A DNA stretch of 64,000 bases from CBDCYS01 sp965226185 (GCA_965226185.1 CBDDCT010000007.1:186001-250000), one strand, 5' to 3'; counted from the first letter of the stretch, positions 9,485 to 18,912 are shown. The notes: generated by a model from the sequence alone, not told the origin. Program-made: numbers and translations.

Positions 9485-9900
9485 ATAAGGCTGCCGCAAC
9501 GGATCAAGAGCTGGTCGCTGACGAGCTTCGAGCAGCGACTGATGAAGACCGGCGGTCGGCTGCTCAAGCACGCCCGCTACTACTGGTTGCTGCTGGCCCA
9601 GGGGCGTCTGAAACGGCGGCTGTTCGGTGACATGCCGCACACGATCTGGGCGCTGCCGCTGCCGAGCGGGTAGCGTTGACCGGGCGAGGATCAACAGTTT
9701 TCGGCTCCAAAAAGGTTTCGCGGGGGGCAGTGTCGGCCAGAGCGCCCCTCAGCTGGCTCCATCAACGTCTGTGAACGGATGGACCAGCCCTGGCTCCTGC
9801 CGGCGGAGGTGATGTGCAGGATTCAGCGCGAAAAGAAGTGGTATTCGGGGCAGCGCGGCTGCATACTGTGACCGTGCCAGGGCCAAAATGGAAATCCTGG
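9485..9900 (+). mobile_element. truncated 3' end of an IS1380-family element
   Basis: Positions ~9490-9673 encode the last ~60 residues of a transposase (RIKSWSLTSFEQRLMKTGG to IWALPLPSG), closely matching the end of the intact transposase at 16751-18082. The ~225 non-coding bases after it also match the intact copy's right flank and end at 9900 in AAATGGAAATCCTGG, the complement of that IS's terminal repeat. The 5' part is lost. It lies in the opposite orientation to the intact copy. Confidence 0.85.
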
Positions 9901-10006
9901 CTGAAAGCCCCGTGTCGCTGCCGACTGGCGTTGACAAAGGCATTCTGATTAGGTGATCCGTATGCACTATCTAGTGAAGCCGCTGAAATAGTCGCTGATG
10001 CTTTTA

Positions 10007-11030
10007 GAGCAAATTCAGAGCTCTCATAGTCCATAGCCGCAGTGGCGGAAGCAAGCTTGAACGTGGTGCGGAGCAACGGTGGCGAGGGCGTCGGTGAGGC
10101 CTTGTTCGAGGGCGGAAAGCGTGCGGGCTTGGGCAGCCCGCAGGTGTTGCTTGATCTGGGCCCAGCACTGTTCGATGGGGTTGAAGTCGGGTGAGTAGGG
10201 CGGCAAGTAGAGCAACTCAGCGCCGCGTGATTCGATCTGCTCGCGCACCCCGGCGACCTTGTGCGCCGCCAGATTGTCCATCACCACGACATCGCCGGGT
10301 TGGAGTTGCGGAGCCAACACCCGCTCCAGATAAGTGAGGAAGATCTCGCTGTCGGTCGCCGCCTCGATGCTCATCGCGGCCAGCCATCCGGAAGACCGAA
10401 TCGCCCCCAAGATGCTGAGTGTTCGCCAATGCCCCGCAGGCACGCCTTGGCGCACACGGCGGCCCCCAAGAGCACGTCCGCAGCGGCGGGTCATGCTGGT
10501 GGTGATGCCGCTTTCGTCCAGGAAAATCAACCGATCCGGGTCGATCCGGCTCACCTGTTCACGCCAGAGCGCGCGACGCCGCGCGACGGCGGCGACATCC
10601 TGCTCGGCGGCGTAGACCGACTTTTTTTTAAGCGCAGCCCCATCTCGCGCAACACACTCCACAGCCGTCCGATACTGGCCTTCAACCCCAATTCGCCGCG
10701 CAGCCGCGACTGCAACTGCTGCAAGGTCAGATCCGGCTGCTCCTCGATCCACTCATACAGCCGCCGCCGTATTTCGTCGCTGAACTTGCTGCGGGGACCG
10801 CGCGGCCCTGACGGTGGCCGCACCCAGCTGCCGCTGCGGTAAAACGCCGCCGACACCTTCCTGGCCCAGCCCTCGCTGACGTGGAACCGCTGGGCCAACG
10901 CCGACAGGCTTCCGTCTCCCTGCTGATGCGCCTCGATCAATTTCTGACGCAGATCATCCGAGTAAGCTCTCGCCATCGTCCTTGCGCCGAAGTTTCGCCA
11001 GTGCCGTTTATATTATAGTTGAAACTGCTC
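10007..11030 (-). mobile_element. IS630-family insertion sequence, complete
   Basis: The ends show an inverted repeat: GAGCAAATTCA at the left, and the complement of TGAAACTGCTC at the right. Each end is flanked by TA (10005-10006 and 11031-11032), as expected for the family. The element encodes one transposase in two overlapping frames and interrupts the GGDEF pseudogene to its right. Confidence 0.85.
10024..10976 (-). CDS. IS630-family transposase, two frames joined by -1 frameshift
   Basis: The first frame (10976 down to about 10551) carries the N-terminal helix-turn-helix region (LSALAQRFHVSEGWARKV). The second (about 10752 down to 10024) carries the DDE catalytic region: FLDESGITTSMTRR, VVMDNLAAHKV and YSPDFNPIEQCWAQIK. 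The overlap contains eight consecutive A residues on the coding strand (complement of 10622-10629). A -1 slip there joins ORF1 to ORF2 without losing the frame, which is a common arrangement in this family. The element therefore looks functional rather than broken. Confidence 0.85.
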
Positions 11031-11860
11031 TAATCAGTCCCATGGACGTTGGGAACTCAAGGATGGAAAGAACTTTGGAGGAGAGGTCCACAGTGCATAC
11101 AGAGGCGCCATCCATTTCCAAGGACAGATCCAGACGAGTATGCGCGAGTTTGCTTAGTTGCCGTTGAACTTCTTCATTACTGCCGGGCCTATCAAGCACG
11201 GCAAGCAGCTCTGCCCGGCCCCAACGGAACAACTCATAGCGGGTCTCAATCACCTGATCAATTACTTGGCAGATTTGCAGCAGGATCTGATCACCACCCT
11301 TGCTGCCGTGTCGATCGTAAATCGACTGAAGTCCCACCAAGATGATAGGCATTGCGAAAAGCCGCTGACCTGTGACATAGGAGGCCGTCAATCTCCGTTG
11401 GGCTGCCGCCCGGAGCGGAAGTCCAGTGGCCGCATCCTCCTCGGCCGTCGCAGGGCCGGCTCCAGCTTGCGGGTCGATCAATGGTACGTTGAGAGTGTTG
11501 AGTGAATTTTCGGTCTCCTCCTTTTGACGGCGGGTTTCCTCGCTAATGGCTGTGAGGCATTGTGACAGGTCCGCTTTGATCGCACCCAACTCATGAAGGG
11601 CCGATTCCAACCTTTGTCTCAACCGCCTTTAAGGCGTTGAGCCTGGCATCTTCGGCCGGCGAAATCTTTGAGACTGTGTCCGTAAGCATCTAGACCATGC
11701 CGTTGACCTGCTGGTGTCGCCTGTGCAAATACTCGGACGTTCTCCGGCAACAGCACCGCAAGGAACGGAGGGCGTTGTTCCCGGCGCCCACCAAGGACTC
11801 GATGAGCGGACAGTCCCGGCACGTCTCTTCGATCGTCTTAATCTCTGACTGAAAGTTTGC
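11031..11860 (-). pseudogene. decayed GGDEF-domain gene, truncated by the IS630 element
   Basis: Coding similarity runs from ~11855 (EIKTIEETCRDCPLIESLVG) through an in-frame TAG at 11690-11692, then a frame change near 11615, into an open stretch from 11622 to the IS630 boundary. The last stretch contains ATGLPLRAAAQRRL and FRWGRAELLAVL, the region where a diguanylate cyclase would have GGDEF; here the motif is degenerate (WGRAE), so catalysis is unlikely. The 3' end is cut by the IS630 insertion at a TA. At least three lesions mark it as a pseudogene. Confidence 0.7.
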
Positions 11861-12618
11861 CTAGCCGGCTGGATCTCCTTTTACCGCATCCACCCGCATC
11901 CCTTCGAGAAATGCCGCTACCGGTTTGACTAAATCGCTGGTTACGCCGCTCTGTTTGGAAGACCAACACTGTCGATTAGATTGGCGCACGAACCTCTCAA
12001 TTTTCTTATCGGGTCAGCTTTCGACAGTCTGAACGAGGGTATATTTCATGGGGTCCCGAGGGGCTATTGCGCACGCCCGGCGGCAGGAGGCCATCGGCCA
12101 GCTTGCATCCGCACAGCCGTCATACATGCCATCGAGGGGGAGAAAGATGGCAAGACGGCGAAGATGTCAGGGGGTTCGGGGACGGGGAAGTGTGAAAGAA
12201 TCGGGGACTGCCACAAGCGGCAAGTCCCAAGTCCTTGTTTATCAGTAAACCATTTGGCCGCGGCTGGCTGTCCAGCATTTTTTCACACCTTCCTGTCCCC
12301 TTTTTTCGCGTCCTCGGACTTGCACCACGGGCTGCTCGCGCCTTCTGGTGCACGTGGGAGGCTTCAATCGCGGCTCCGCATCCGAGCGGCCAGCGTCCGG
12401 TTCACCGGTGGTTGCGGGAGCAACCAGCGATGCCAGTGCCTGGTTCGTCGCAAAGTACTCTCAAGCTCTGCTACACGAATGCTGCGATAGGTCCCGCTTG
12501 TCGGACAGGCTTGAACCAGCCGCCTGGATCAGCCCTACGCCGTCAGAACTAAGCCGCTCGCGCGGCGGACGCTACGCGTGAGGGGTTCATCAGCATTGGC
12601 GGGACGCTGGGAGTAAGG
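11861..12618. other. gene-poor region with an inverted repeat
   Basis: I see no credible coding sequence in these ~760 bases. Positions 12178-12197 (GGGACGGGGAAGTGTGAAA) and 12281-12300 (TTTCACACCTTCCTGTCCCC) form a ~20-base inverted repeat separated by ~83 bases. A similar arm is found alone at 35132-35151. The rest looks like decayed sequence between mobile elements. Confidence 0.5.
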
Positions 12619-12647
12619 TTGGGACACCAACGAAGGAGGTGTCCCAA
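12619..12647 (+). promoter_or_regulatory. hairpin that buries the recombinase ribosome-binding site
   Basis: TTGGGACACC (12619-12628) and GGTGTCCCAA (12638-12647) are a perfect 10-base inverted repeat with a 9-base loop. The Shine-Dalgarno sequence AAGGAGG spans the loop and the right arm, and the last arm base is the A of the ATG start codon. In an mRNA that begins upstream, the hairpin would hide the start site and limit recombinase synthesis. Confidence 0.75.
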
Positions 12648-13543
12648 TGACCCAATTACGCAGGAAGATGCTGGAGGAACTCCAGCGTCGCAACTACGCT
12701 CAGACCACGATCAAGAACTGCCTCGGCACCGTCGAGAGCTTCGCCAAGCACTTCGGCCGTCCGCCGGATCAGCTCGGCCTGGACGAGATCCGGACCTACC
12801 AGGTGTACTTGCTGAAGGCAAGGAAGATGGGCGTCCGCACCGTCGGCCTCCACACAGCAGGCCTGCGGTTCTTCTTCTGCAAAACGTTAAGGCGGAACTA
12901 TCCAGTCGAGGAGTTCCCCTACCCGAAGAAGCCGCGAGAGCTGCCGATCATCCTGACCCAACAAGAAGCGGTGCGGCTGATCGAGTCGGCCAGCAACCTG
13001 TTTCATCGCGCCATGCTGATGACGCTCTACTCGACCGGGATGCGGCGGGCGGAGCTGTGCAACCTGAAAGTGGAGAACATCGACAGCGAGCGCATGCTCG
13101 TCCACATCCGTCACGGCAAAGGAGGCCGCGATCGGTCTGTCCCGTTGAGCCCGAAACTGCTCGATACGCTACGCGAGTACTACCGCTGGATGAAGCCCAA
13201 GACGTATCTGTTTCCCGGCACGATCAGGAACTGGCGAGTCGACAAGCCGATCACCCCCAAGGTGCTGTGGCTAGCGTGCCGGGAAGCGGCCGAACGAGCG
13301 GGGATCGACAAACCCGTTCGGCCTCATTTGCTGCGGCACAGCTTCGCCACACATCTGCTCGAACAGGGCGCCGATCTGCCAACGCTACAAGCGCTCCTTG
13401 CTCACGCCGAGCTGAAGGCGACGTCGATCTATCTGCATCTATCCGAGCGCCATCTCAAGGCGGCCGGCACGCCGATCGACCAAGCGGAGTTCTCCAGCCC
13501 TGACAGAGTCAAGCGATCCAAGAAGCTACATAAGAAGAAGTGA
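12647..13543 (+). CDS. tyrosine recombinase associated with IS91-like element
   Basis: The 298-residue protein has an N-terminal SAM-like core-binding domain (~1-95) and a C-terminal catalytic domain. The catalytic residues are visible: Arg in YSTGMRRAELCNL, Lys in RHGKGGRDRSVPL, His/Arg in RPHLLRHSFATHLLEQGAD, His in LLAHAELKATSIYLH, and the nucleophilic Tyr in that last segment. It has a strong Shine-Dalgarno sequence held in a hairpin. The stop overlaps the GTG of the transposase by 4 bases, so the two are translationally coupled. Role inferred: resolves or integrates transposition intermediates. Confidence 0.9.
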   Translation: MTQLRRKMLEELQRRNYAQTTIKNCLGTVESFAKHFGRPPDQLGLDEIRTYQVYLLKARKMGVRTVGLHTAGLRFFFCKTLRRNYPVEEFPYPKKPRELPIILTQQEAVRLIESASNLFHRAMLMTLYSTGMRRAELCNLKVENIDSERMLVHIRHGKGGRDRSVPLSPKLLDTLREYYRWMKPKTYLFPGTIRNWRVDKPITPKVLWLACREAAERAGIDKPVRPHLLRHSFATHLLEQGADLPTLQALLAHAELKATSIYLHLSERHLKAAGTPIDQAEFSSPDRVKRSKKLHKKK

Positions 13544-14718
13544 AACGGCCGCCACTCGAGGTGGCCGATATCATTCGCGCGGCAGGCGAAGACTTCATCC
13601 GTCAACATCGATCGCGGCTGAACGGGCTGCACTTGAAAGTGCTCTCAGCCATCGAACGCTGTCGTACGGCGGCGCTGGGCGGACATCGCGACCGCTGCAC
13701 TCGCTGTGGCTTCACCGCGGCCATCTCGTATAACTCATGCCGCAACCGCCATTGCCCCAAGTGCCAGACCGGCGCGCGGGACAAATGGCTCGCCGCTCGT
13801 GAGAAAGAGCTGCTGCCGGTTTCCTACGTGCATGTGGTCTTCACTGTTCCGCGGCAGCTGGCGGAGTTGATGTTCCACAACAAGCGACTTCTCTATGGCC
13901 TGTTGTTCCGTGCCAGTGCGGACAGCCTTTTGGAAATCGCCGCTGATCCCAAGCACCTCGGCGCCCAGATCGGCTTCCTCAGCGTGCTGCATAGCTGGGG
14001 ACAGAATCTGATGCACCATCCACACCTCCACTGTGTGATTCCGGCGGGTGGTCTCTCGCCCGATCACAAAGCCTGGGTTCGTCCACGGTATCGATTCTTT
14101 CTGCCGGTGAAGGCGCTCAGCCGCGTCTTTCGCGGCAAGTTCGTCGCCGCTCTCAAGCGCGCTTATCGCAATGGCGAACTCTGTCTTCCCGGCGCGCTGA
14201 AGCCCTTGACGCAGCAGAAGGCCTTCCGCGCGTTTGTGCGATCGCTGTTCCGCCAAGACTGGGTCGTTTACGCCAAGCCTCCCTTCGGCGGGCCGCGGTA
14301 TGTCCTCAACTACTTAGCCCGCTACACCCACCGGGTCGCGATCTCCAATCATCGCTTGGTTGCTTTCGCCCAAGGCAAGGTCACCTTTCGCTGGAAAGAC
14401 TACGCCCGCGGCAGCAAGCGACGGCTGATGACGCTCACGGCCGAAGAGTTCCTTCGGAGGTTCCTGCAGCACGTGCTGCCGCGCGGCTTCATTCGTATCC
14501 GCTTCTTCGGCTTCCTCGCCGCCCGCAAACGTGGGGCGTTGTTGCCGCTATGTCAACAACTACTGGAAACCAACCAAGCGACGACAGCCAAACCCTCGGC
14601 GTCCGGCCCGACTTGCCTTCCAGCCACTTGGACGTGTCCAAGCTGTGGCGGTGCGATGGTCGTGGTCGAGCGACTCGACGCCTGGCAGCTGGAGCAGGAG
14701 TACTTTGACACGTCCTAA
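13540..14718 (+). CDS. IS91-family (HUH) transposase
   Basis: The 392-residue protein starts at GTG overlapping the recombinase stop. Its N-terminal zinc-binding region has CTRCGF and CRNRHCPKCQ. The HUH metal-binding motif is HHPHLH in NLMHHPHLHCVIPAGG, and the conserved YLARYTHRVAISNHRL segment carries the candidate catalytic Tyr. A C-terminal CPSC pair (WTCPSCGGAM) may bind another zinc. It mobilises DNA by rolling-circle transposition. The protein appears complete. Confidence 0.9.
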   Translation: MKRPPLEVADIIRAAGEDFIRQHRSRLNGLHLKVLSAIERCRTAALGGHRDRCTRCGFTAAISYNSCRNRHCPKCQTGARDKWLAAREKELLPVSYVHVVFTVPRQLAELMFHNKRLLYGLLFRASADSLLEIAADPKHLGAQIGFLSVLHSWGQNLMHHPHLHCVIPAGGLSPDHKAWVRPRYRFFLPVKALSRVFRGKFVAALKRAYRNGELCLPGALKPLTQQKAFRAFVRSLFRQDWVVYAKPPFGGPRYVLNYLARYTHRVAISNHRLVAFAQGKVTFRWKDYARGSKRRLMTLTAEEFLRRFLQHVLPRGFIRIRFFGFLAARKRGALLPLCQQLLETNQATTAKPSASGPTCLPATWTCPSCGGAMVVVERLDAWQLEQEYFDTS

Positions 14719-15280
14719 CTCCACCCAACTGCCGGTCACGCCAGCGTGTCCTTCGACGCGCGCGCCGGGAGTGCGTCTGCCACTCGGATCCGAGCGCCGA
14801 ACCTGCCGGAATCTCCGCCAAACAGCACTCTTGCGAGCCTCGGCCACCGCCAGCAACGCGGCGTTCCAGCTCGTCCGTCGGTCTTGCCAACTCCAAACGC
14901 CTGCCCCGAGGCCAAGAAACTCGATTCAAATCCCATAGCTTGGACGCAGACTGAACGCGTCCGCCGCCCCAGCGGCTTCCTTCAAACGCCCTTATCCAAA
15001 GCAACCCGGCGATCACGATCGTCGACCTTGCTCGCAGCTTGTCCCGCCGGGTTCCTCCAGATAAGGTCCTAACGTTAGTGGGGATCTATGTGATATAGTT
15101 GCCGTATTTCCGGCGGTAGCGCGAGACCCACCCCCACCGCAGATTGTCCGTCGCCATTGGGATAGGAGGGGAGAAGGTGTACCCTGTGCGAGCCGGAGGT
15201 GCTAGAACAGTCTGATCTACGACACAGCACGCCTGTGCGGAGGACTCTGGACGAGAATCCTGCGATGGAGGTCCCGCGAA
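14719..15280. other. non-coding region downstream of the IS91-like unit
   Basis: About 560 bases without a recognisable gene. The 3' end of the IS91-like element should fall here but I could not place it. Short complementary pieces are present (CAACCCGG near 15003 and CCGGGTT near 15048). Nothing else is evident. Confidence 0.4.
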
Positions 15281-16522
15281 GTGGCTGATACGGGTAAATA
15301 CTTGGAATCCCTGTACAAGCTGCTTGGTTCTGAAGTTCAGTTGGACGACACCATGAGAGCCTTGAGCTTCGCGGTAAGGGCACTGCGCCCCCCCGTGGTC
15401 GGCGCCCTCCAGGTGACTTGCTCGGATGAGTCCGAAAAGGAGTGCTGCGATGCGTTTCAACGCCGATTCGTTCAGCAGTTCCTACCGAGCCTCAAGTTCG
15501 GCGGTCATTTCCCCTTTCGCACAGCAAACCTTGGTGGTCGTTACGAATGGGGTTCCATCCGAATCGCTGAGAACCATTTTGCTGCTCAGCCGAAGAAGAA
15601 CGCGTTCAAGGTAATGGTGGTCAAGATTAATGCGCATGTATCCGTCGTCAAAGGTACTGACGGTCCTGTGTACGGCGAAATGGAACGTTATCAGCAGGCA
15701 TCACAGTTTTGCGGCACACTTCAAGCCATGCTCGAAGGCGCCGATCAACCTTTCCGCGACGAAATGTATGCCACGTTTCATTCTGACGGAAAGGACCTGC
15801 TGAAGATTATCCTTAACCCCGAACAGGTGGACTCCCGTGTAAGGAATCTTTACGCCGCGGCACTCAGCGCCCGGCTGCAGGCCCGTAAAGCCGTCATCGA
15901 TATTCAGTCCTACGAGGTTCCGCACCCTACCATCTATCTCGTGCTCGCATGTTCTACGCTCAACCGCCAGCCGGGGAGCGACACGGAGGTTGTCTGCGGT
16001 GTATACGCAGCCGATTTCCTCTCGAAACCACCAGTTGTTAGCTACCGAGGGCTAGGCGACGACCCGGCGGAATATCGCCTCGAAGATGGTCTGCATCGAC
16101 TCCAGATTCGAGATGGTGAAGTGCACACCTCACGGGATGCGCGGGATCACCGTCAACTCGTCTTAACGGAATGGAGAAAGCACGGGAAGAACCCCTTCCG
16201 CAAAGACGCTCGCATCGAGTCGCTCCGAGCTCGGGTCGTGAAAGACAAACATCGCCTGCACCCTTACGCGCCAGCTATTTTGAAGAGCCTGTTGGCAGTG
16301 CTGTTGGAACTATCTCCAATACCTGCCGCGGTCCTGCTCTTCAGCCAAGGCATGATTGAGATTCACCACGTCTACCGTCTCCATAAAATCTCTCGGGAAG
16401 TGGGCGACGATGAGGATACCAGACAGATTCTTGCCGACTTCCACAGAAGGGTCGAGTCGCTACCTCCAGAGAGAGCCCAGAAGATCATTGAAGTTCTGCT
16501 TCACGAGTACAGTAAGATATGA
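15281..16522 (+). CDS. uncharacterised protein, 413 residues
   Basis: The frame opens at GTG 15281 and stops at 16522. I do not recognise a family. The sequence looks like a real soluble protein: balanced composition, no signal peptide, and alternating predicted strands and helices such as AFKVMVVKINAHVSVVKGTD and TIYLVLACSTLNRQPG. A hydrophobic helix near the end (ILKSLLAVLLELSPIPAAVL) may touch a membrane. An IS1380 element inserted directly after the stop; removing it leaves the stop intact and puts the gene ~136 bases upstream of the NfeD/flotillin pair, so a shared operon is possible. Function unknown. Confidence 0.6.
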   Translation: MADTGKYLESLYKLLGSEVQLDDTMRALSFAVRALRPPVVGALQVTCSDESEKECCDAFQRRFVQQFLPSLKFGGHFPFRTANLGGRYEWGSIRIAENHFAAQPKKNAFKVMVVKINAHVSVVKGTDGPVYGEMERYQQASQFCGTLQAMLEGADQPFRDEMYATFHSDGKDLLKIILNPEQVDSRVRNLYAAALSARLQARKAVIDIQSYEVPHPTIYLVLACSTLNRQPGSDTEVVCGVYAADFLSKPPVVSYRGLGDDPAEYRLEDGLHRLQIRDGEVHTSRDARDHRQLVLTEWRKHGKNPFRKDARIESLRARVVKDKHRLHPYAPAILKSLLAVLLELSPIPAAVLLFSQGMIEIHHVYRLHKISREVGDDEDTRQILADFHRRVESLPPERAQKIIEVLLHEYSKI

Positions 16523-16523
16523 A

Positions 16524-18189
16524 CCAGGATTTCCATTTTGACCCTGGTACGGCGACAGTATACACCCGCGCTGCCCCGAATACCACGTCTTTCCGCGCTG
16601 AACCCTGCACATCACCTCCGCCGCTAGGCGCCAGGGCTCATCCATCCGCTCACAGACGTTGATTGAGCGGGCTGAACGGCGCTCCGGCCGACACTGCTCC
16701 TTGAAAAACTTTTTTGGAGCCGAAAACTGTTGATCCTCGCCCGGTCAACGCTACCCGCTCGGCAGCGGCAGCGCCCAGATCCTGTGCAGCATGTCAGCGA
16801 ACAGCCGCCGGTTCAGATGCCCCTCGGCCAGCAGCAGCCAATAATACCGGGCGTGCTTGACCAGCCGACCGCCGGTCTTCATCAGCCGCTGTTGCAAGCT
16901 CGTCAGCGACCAGCTCTTGATCCTGTGCGGCAGCCCAAGCCGCCGCCACAAGTTGCCCAGGTTGTAGGCCAGCACGCTCAGTTGCAGTCGCACTTCGTTG
17001 GCCCGGAAGCGATGGCACGAAAGCCGCGTCCAGTGCGTGGCCTGTTTGCCTTCTTTGATCCACTGCTCGGCCGTGCCGCGCTTGTTGTAGAAGCGCACTA
17101 CCGACCGGCTTGGCAAGCTCATGTTGGTCACGATAAATCCGACCCGCGGGAACAGCTCACCGAGATGATGCTCGACCTTGGCCACAATGCGTCGCGGCTT
17201 CGACCAACTCTGCGCCTGATAGCGGAAGCTCTTGTAGCGCACCAAGGGCTTGCGACCCGGCCTGCCCGGCGGGCGAAACAAGATGTCTTCGATCGCTAAT
17301 TCCAAGCTCTTGTTGGCCGGAATGCGAATGGCGTACTGCACTCCGCGTTCCTCCGAAAACTCATAAATCTCCGGCTTGGCAAAGGCCGCATCGCCCCGGA
17401 AGGTGACCTGTTTGCCCGCAGCCTGTTGGCGCTCGATCTCGGGCAGCAGCAACTCGTTCCAGTCCTCAGCGCTGTGCACGTTGCCGGGACGCAGCTTGGC
17501 GGCCAGACAATCGCCGTGCTGGTTGAACAACAACAACGGGTGGTAGCAGACCGACTCGAAATGGCCGTTGTAGGCACTGCCCTCTTGCTGGCCGTGGACA
17601 GGGCTTTCGGTCGAATCCATGTCGAGAACGACGCGCTCGGAGTCGTCTTGCGTCTCGGCTTGCGCCACCAGCTCGCGGTTCACAGCCATCAGCCCCAGCA
17701 AGTTCTCCTCGCTCGCCAGCATCTCCGTCTCGAAGCTCTGCAGTCGCGAGGTCAGTGCCCCGCCGCGATCCCAGTTCTTCTGCGAGCCGATCAAGCGAAA
17801 GGTCGGATCGGCGGATACTCGCACGGCGTCATTGAGGTCCTCGTAGCCGGCCAGCCGAGAGTAGACTGACTGCCGCAGCAGATCGGCGAACGGGAACTTT
17901 TTGTTCGAGCCTTGCCGTGGGTCACTGAGATGTTCGTCGATCAGCTTCCCGAGCCCGAGTCGCTCGTCCAGCTCGCGGACGAGAATGAGCCCGCCATCGG
18001 AAGTGACGCGCGATCCTTGGAAATCGACTTTCAATAAGCCGTTGAAGCTTAGCTGGAACGGCTTGTTTTCTTTTTCACCCATTGGGTGTTGATCTCCTCA
18101 GCGCCTTGATTGCTTTTCAACCCGCATAAATAAAGGCGTCCGAGGTCACCCGATGGTTAGCAGAACCGAAACTAAAGTGGAAATCCGGG
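16524..18189 (-). mobile_element. IS1380-family insertion sequence with 5-bp target duplication
   Basis: The left end reads CCAGGATTTCCATTTTG and the right end is the complement of CCCGGATTTCCACTTTAG, a clear terminal inverted repeat. ATGAA occurs at 16519-16523 and again at 18190-18194 as the target duplication. The element is 1,666 bases with one intact transposase. The insertion is immediately after the TGA of the preceding gene, which stays intact. Confidence 0.92.
16751..18082 (-). CDS. IS1380-family transposase
   Basis: A complete 443-residue DDE transposase. It opens with FQLSFNGLLKVDFQGSRVTS and SDGGLILVRELDERLGL, typical of the family start. Likely catalytic acids lie in VVLDMDSTESPVHGQQEG, in TFRGDAAFAKPEIYEF, and in the late YNKRGTAEQWIKEGKQ segment. 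The C-terminal half matches the broken copy at 9490-9673. Confidence 0.93.
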   Translation of the reverse strand: MGEKENKPFQLSFNGLLKVDFQGSRVTSDGGLILVRELDERLGLGKLIDEHLSDPRQGSNKKFPFADLLRQSVYSRLAGYEDLNDAVRVSADPTFRLIGSQKNWDRGGALTSRLQSFETEMLASEENLLGLMAVNRELVAQAETQDDSERVVLDMDSTESPVHGQQEGSAYNGHFESVCYHPLLLFNQHGDCLAAKLRPGNVHSAEDWNELLLPEIERQQAAGKQVTFRGDAAFAKPEIYEFSEERGVQYAIRIPANKSLELAIEDILFRPPGRPGRKPLVRYKSFRYQAQSWSKPRRIVAKVEHHLGELFPRVGFIVTNMSLPSRSVVRFYNKRGTAEQWIKEGKQATHWTRLSCHRFRANEVRLQLSVLAYNLGNLWRRLGLPHRIKSWSLTSLQQRLMKTGGRLVKHARYYWLLLAEGHLNRRLFADMLHRIWALPLPSG

Positions 18190-18321
18190 ATGAACTGTTT
18201 GGAAGGCGGATCATACCCGAAAGCCTCGCGATGAGCCACCGTGGTCTGATCTTCGGTTTGCGTGTCTGGTCCGTATTTGAATATGGCCAGATTAACTAGA
18301 ACCTTTCAGAGGAACTGACTG

Positions 18322-18885
18322 ATGGAATGGCTAACCAACCTCACCTTTGAATTGCTGCTCTTTTATACGATCGCAGTCGTAGCATCACTCATTCTACTTA
18401 TACAGCTCGCAGCAATGGCGTTGGGTCTTGGCGATGATTTGGACGTCGATATGGACGATTTGGATCATCCGAGCGGCCTTAGCATCCTCTCCGTCCGCTC
18501 GATCACGGGCTTCTTCGGAGGCTTCGGATGGACTGGCGTGATCGCACTCGAAAAGGGCTTGTCCGTGCTTGCAGCCACCGGACTAGGGGCAGTCGTGGGT
18601 TTCGTACTCATGCTCTCTGTGGCCTACGTCATGAAGGCGCTCTATTCGCTGGGAGAAAGTGGAACCATCGATTTACGGAATGCGATTGGGCAGATCGGCA
18701 CTGTCTATTTGCCCATACCGCCTAACCAATCTGGACCGGGACGGGTACGCATCATGATTCAAGGACGTCTGAAGGTGATACTCGCCTACACGAAAACGAG
18801 CGAAAAGATCCTTAGTGAGAAAAAGGTGAAGGTCTCAGCTCTATTAGATCAACGTATTGGTCGAGCCTTTGGGCTTAGAAACTGA
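18322..18885 (+). CDS. NfeD-like membrane protein (flotillin partner)
   Basis: The 187-residue protein has an N-terminal helix (LLLFYTIAVVASLILLIQLA), an acidic stretch (GLGDDLDVDMDDLDHPSG), two more helices around residues 70-110 and a C-terminal OB-like domain (AIGQIGTVYLPIPPNQSGPG). This is the layout of the YqiJ/NfeD proteins that accompany flotillins. A good Shine-Dalgarno CAGAGGA precedes the ATG. The flotillin gene follows after 27 bases, so the two are very likely co-transcribed and act together in membrane organisation. Confidence 0.8.
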   Translation: MEWLTNLTFELLLFYTIAVVASLILLIQLAAMALGLGDDLDVDMDDLDHPSGLSILSVRSITGFFGGFGWTGVIALEKGLSVLAATGLGAVVGFVLMLSVAYVMKALYSLGESGTIDLRNAIGQIGTVYLPIPPNQSGPGRVRIMIQGRLKVILAYTKTSEKILSEKKVKVSALLDQRIGRAFGLRN

Positions 18886-18912
18886 GCGAGAAAGGGAGGC
18901 GCAGAATACAAC

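Larger units (their letters stand above)
12619..14718 (+). mobile_element. IS91-like unit: tyrosine recombinase plus HUH transposase
   Basis: Two overlapping genes, a phage-type integrase and an IS91-family (HUH) transposase, form one transcription unit. The exact ends are not resolved: elements of this family lack target duplications and long inverted repeats, and I could not identify the ori and ter ends. The coordinates cover only the hairpin and genes. Confidence 0.7.
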
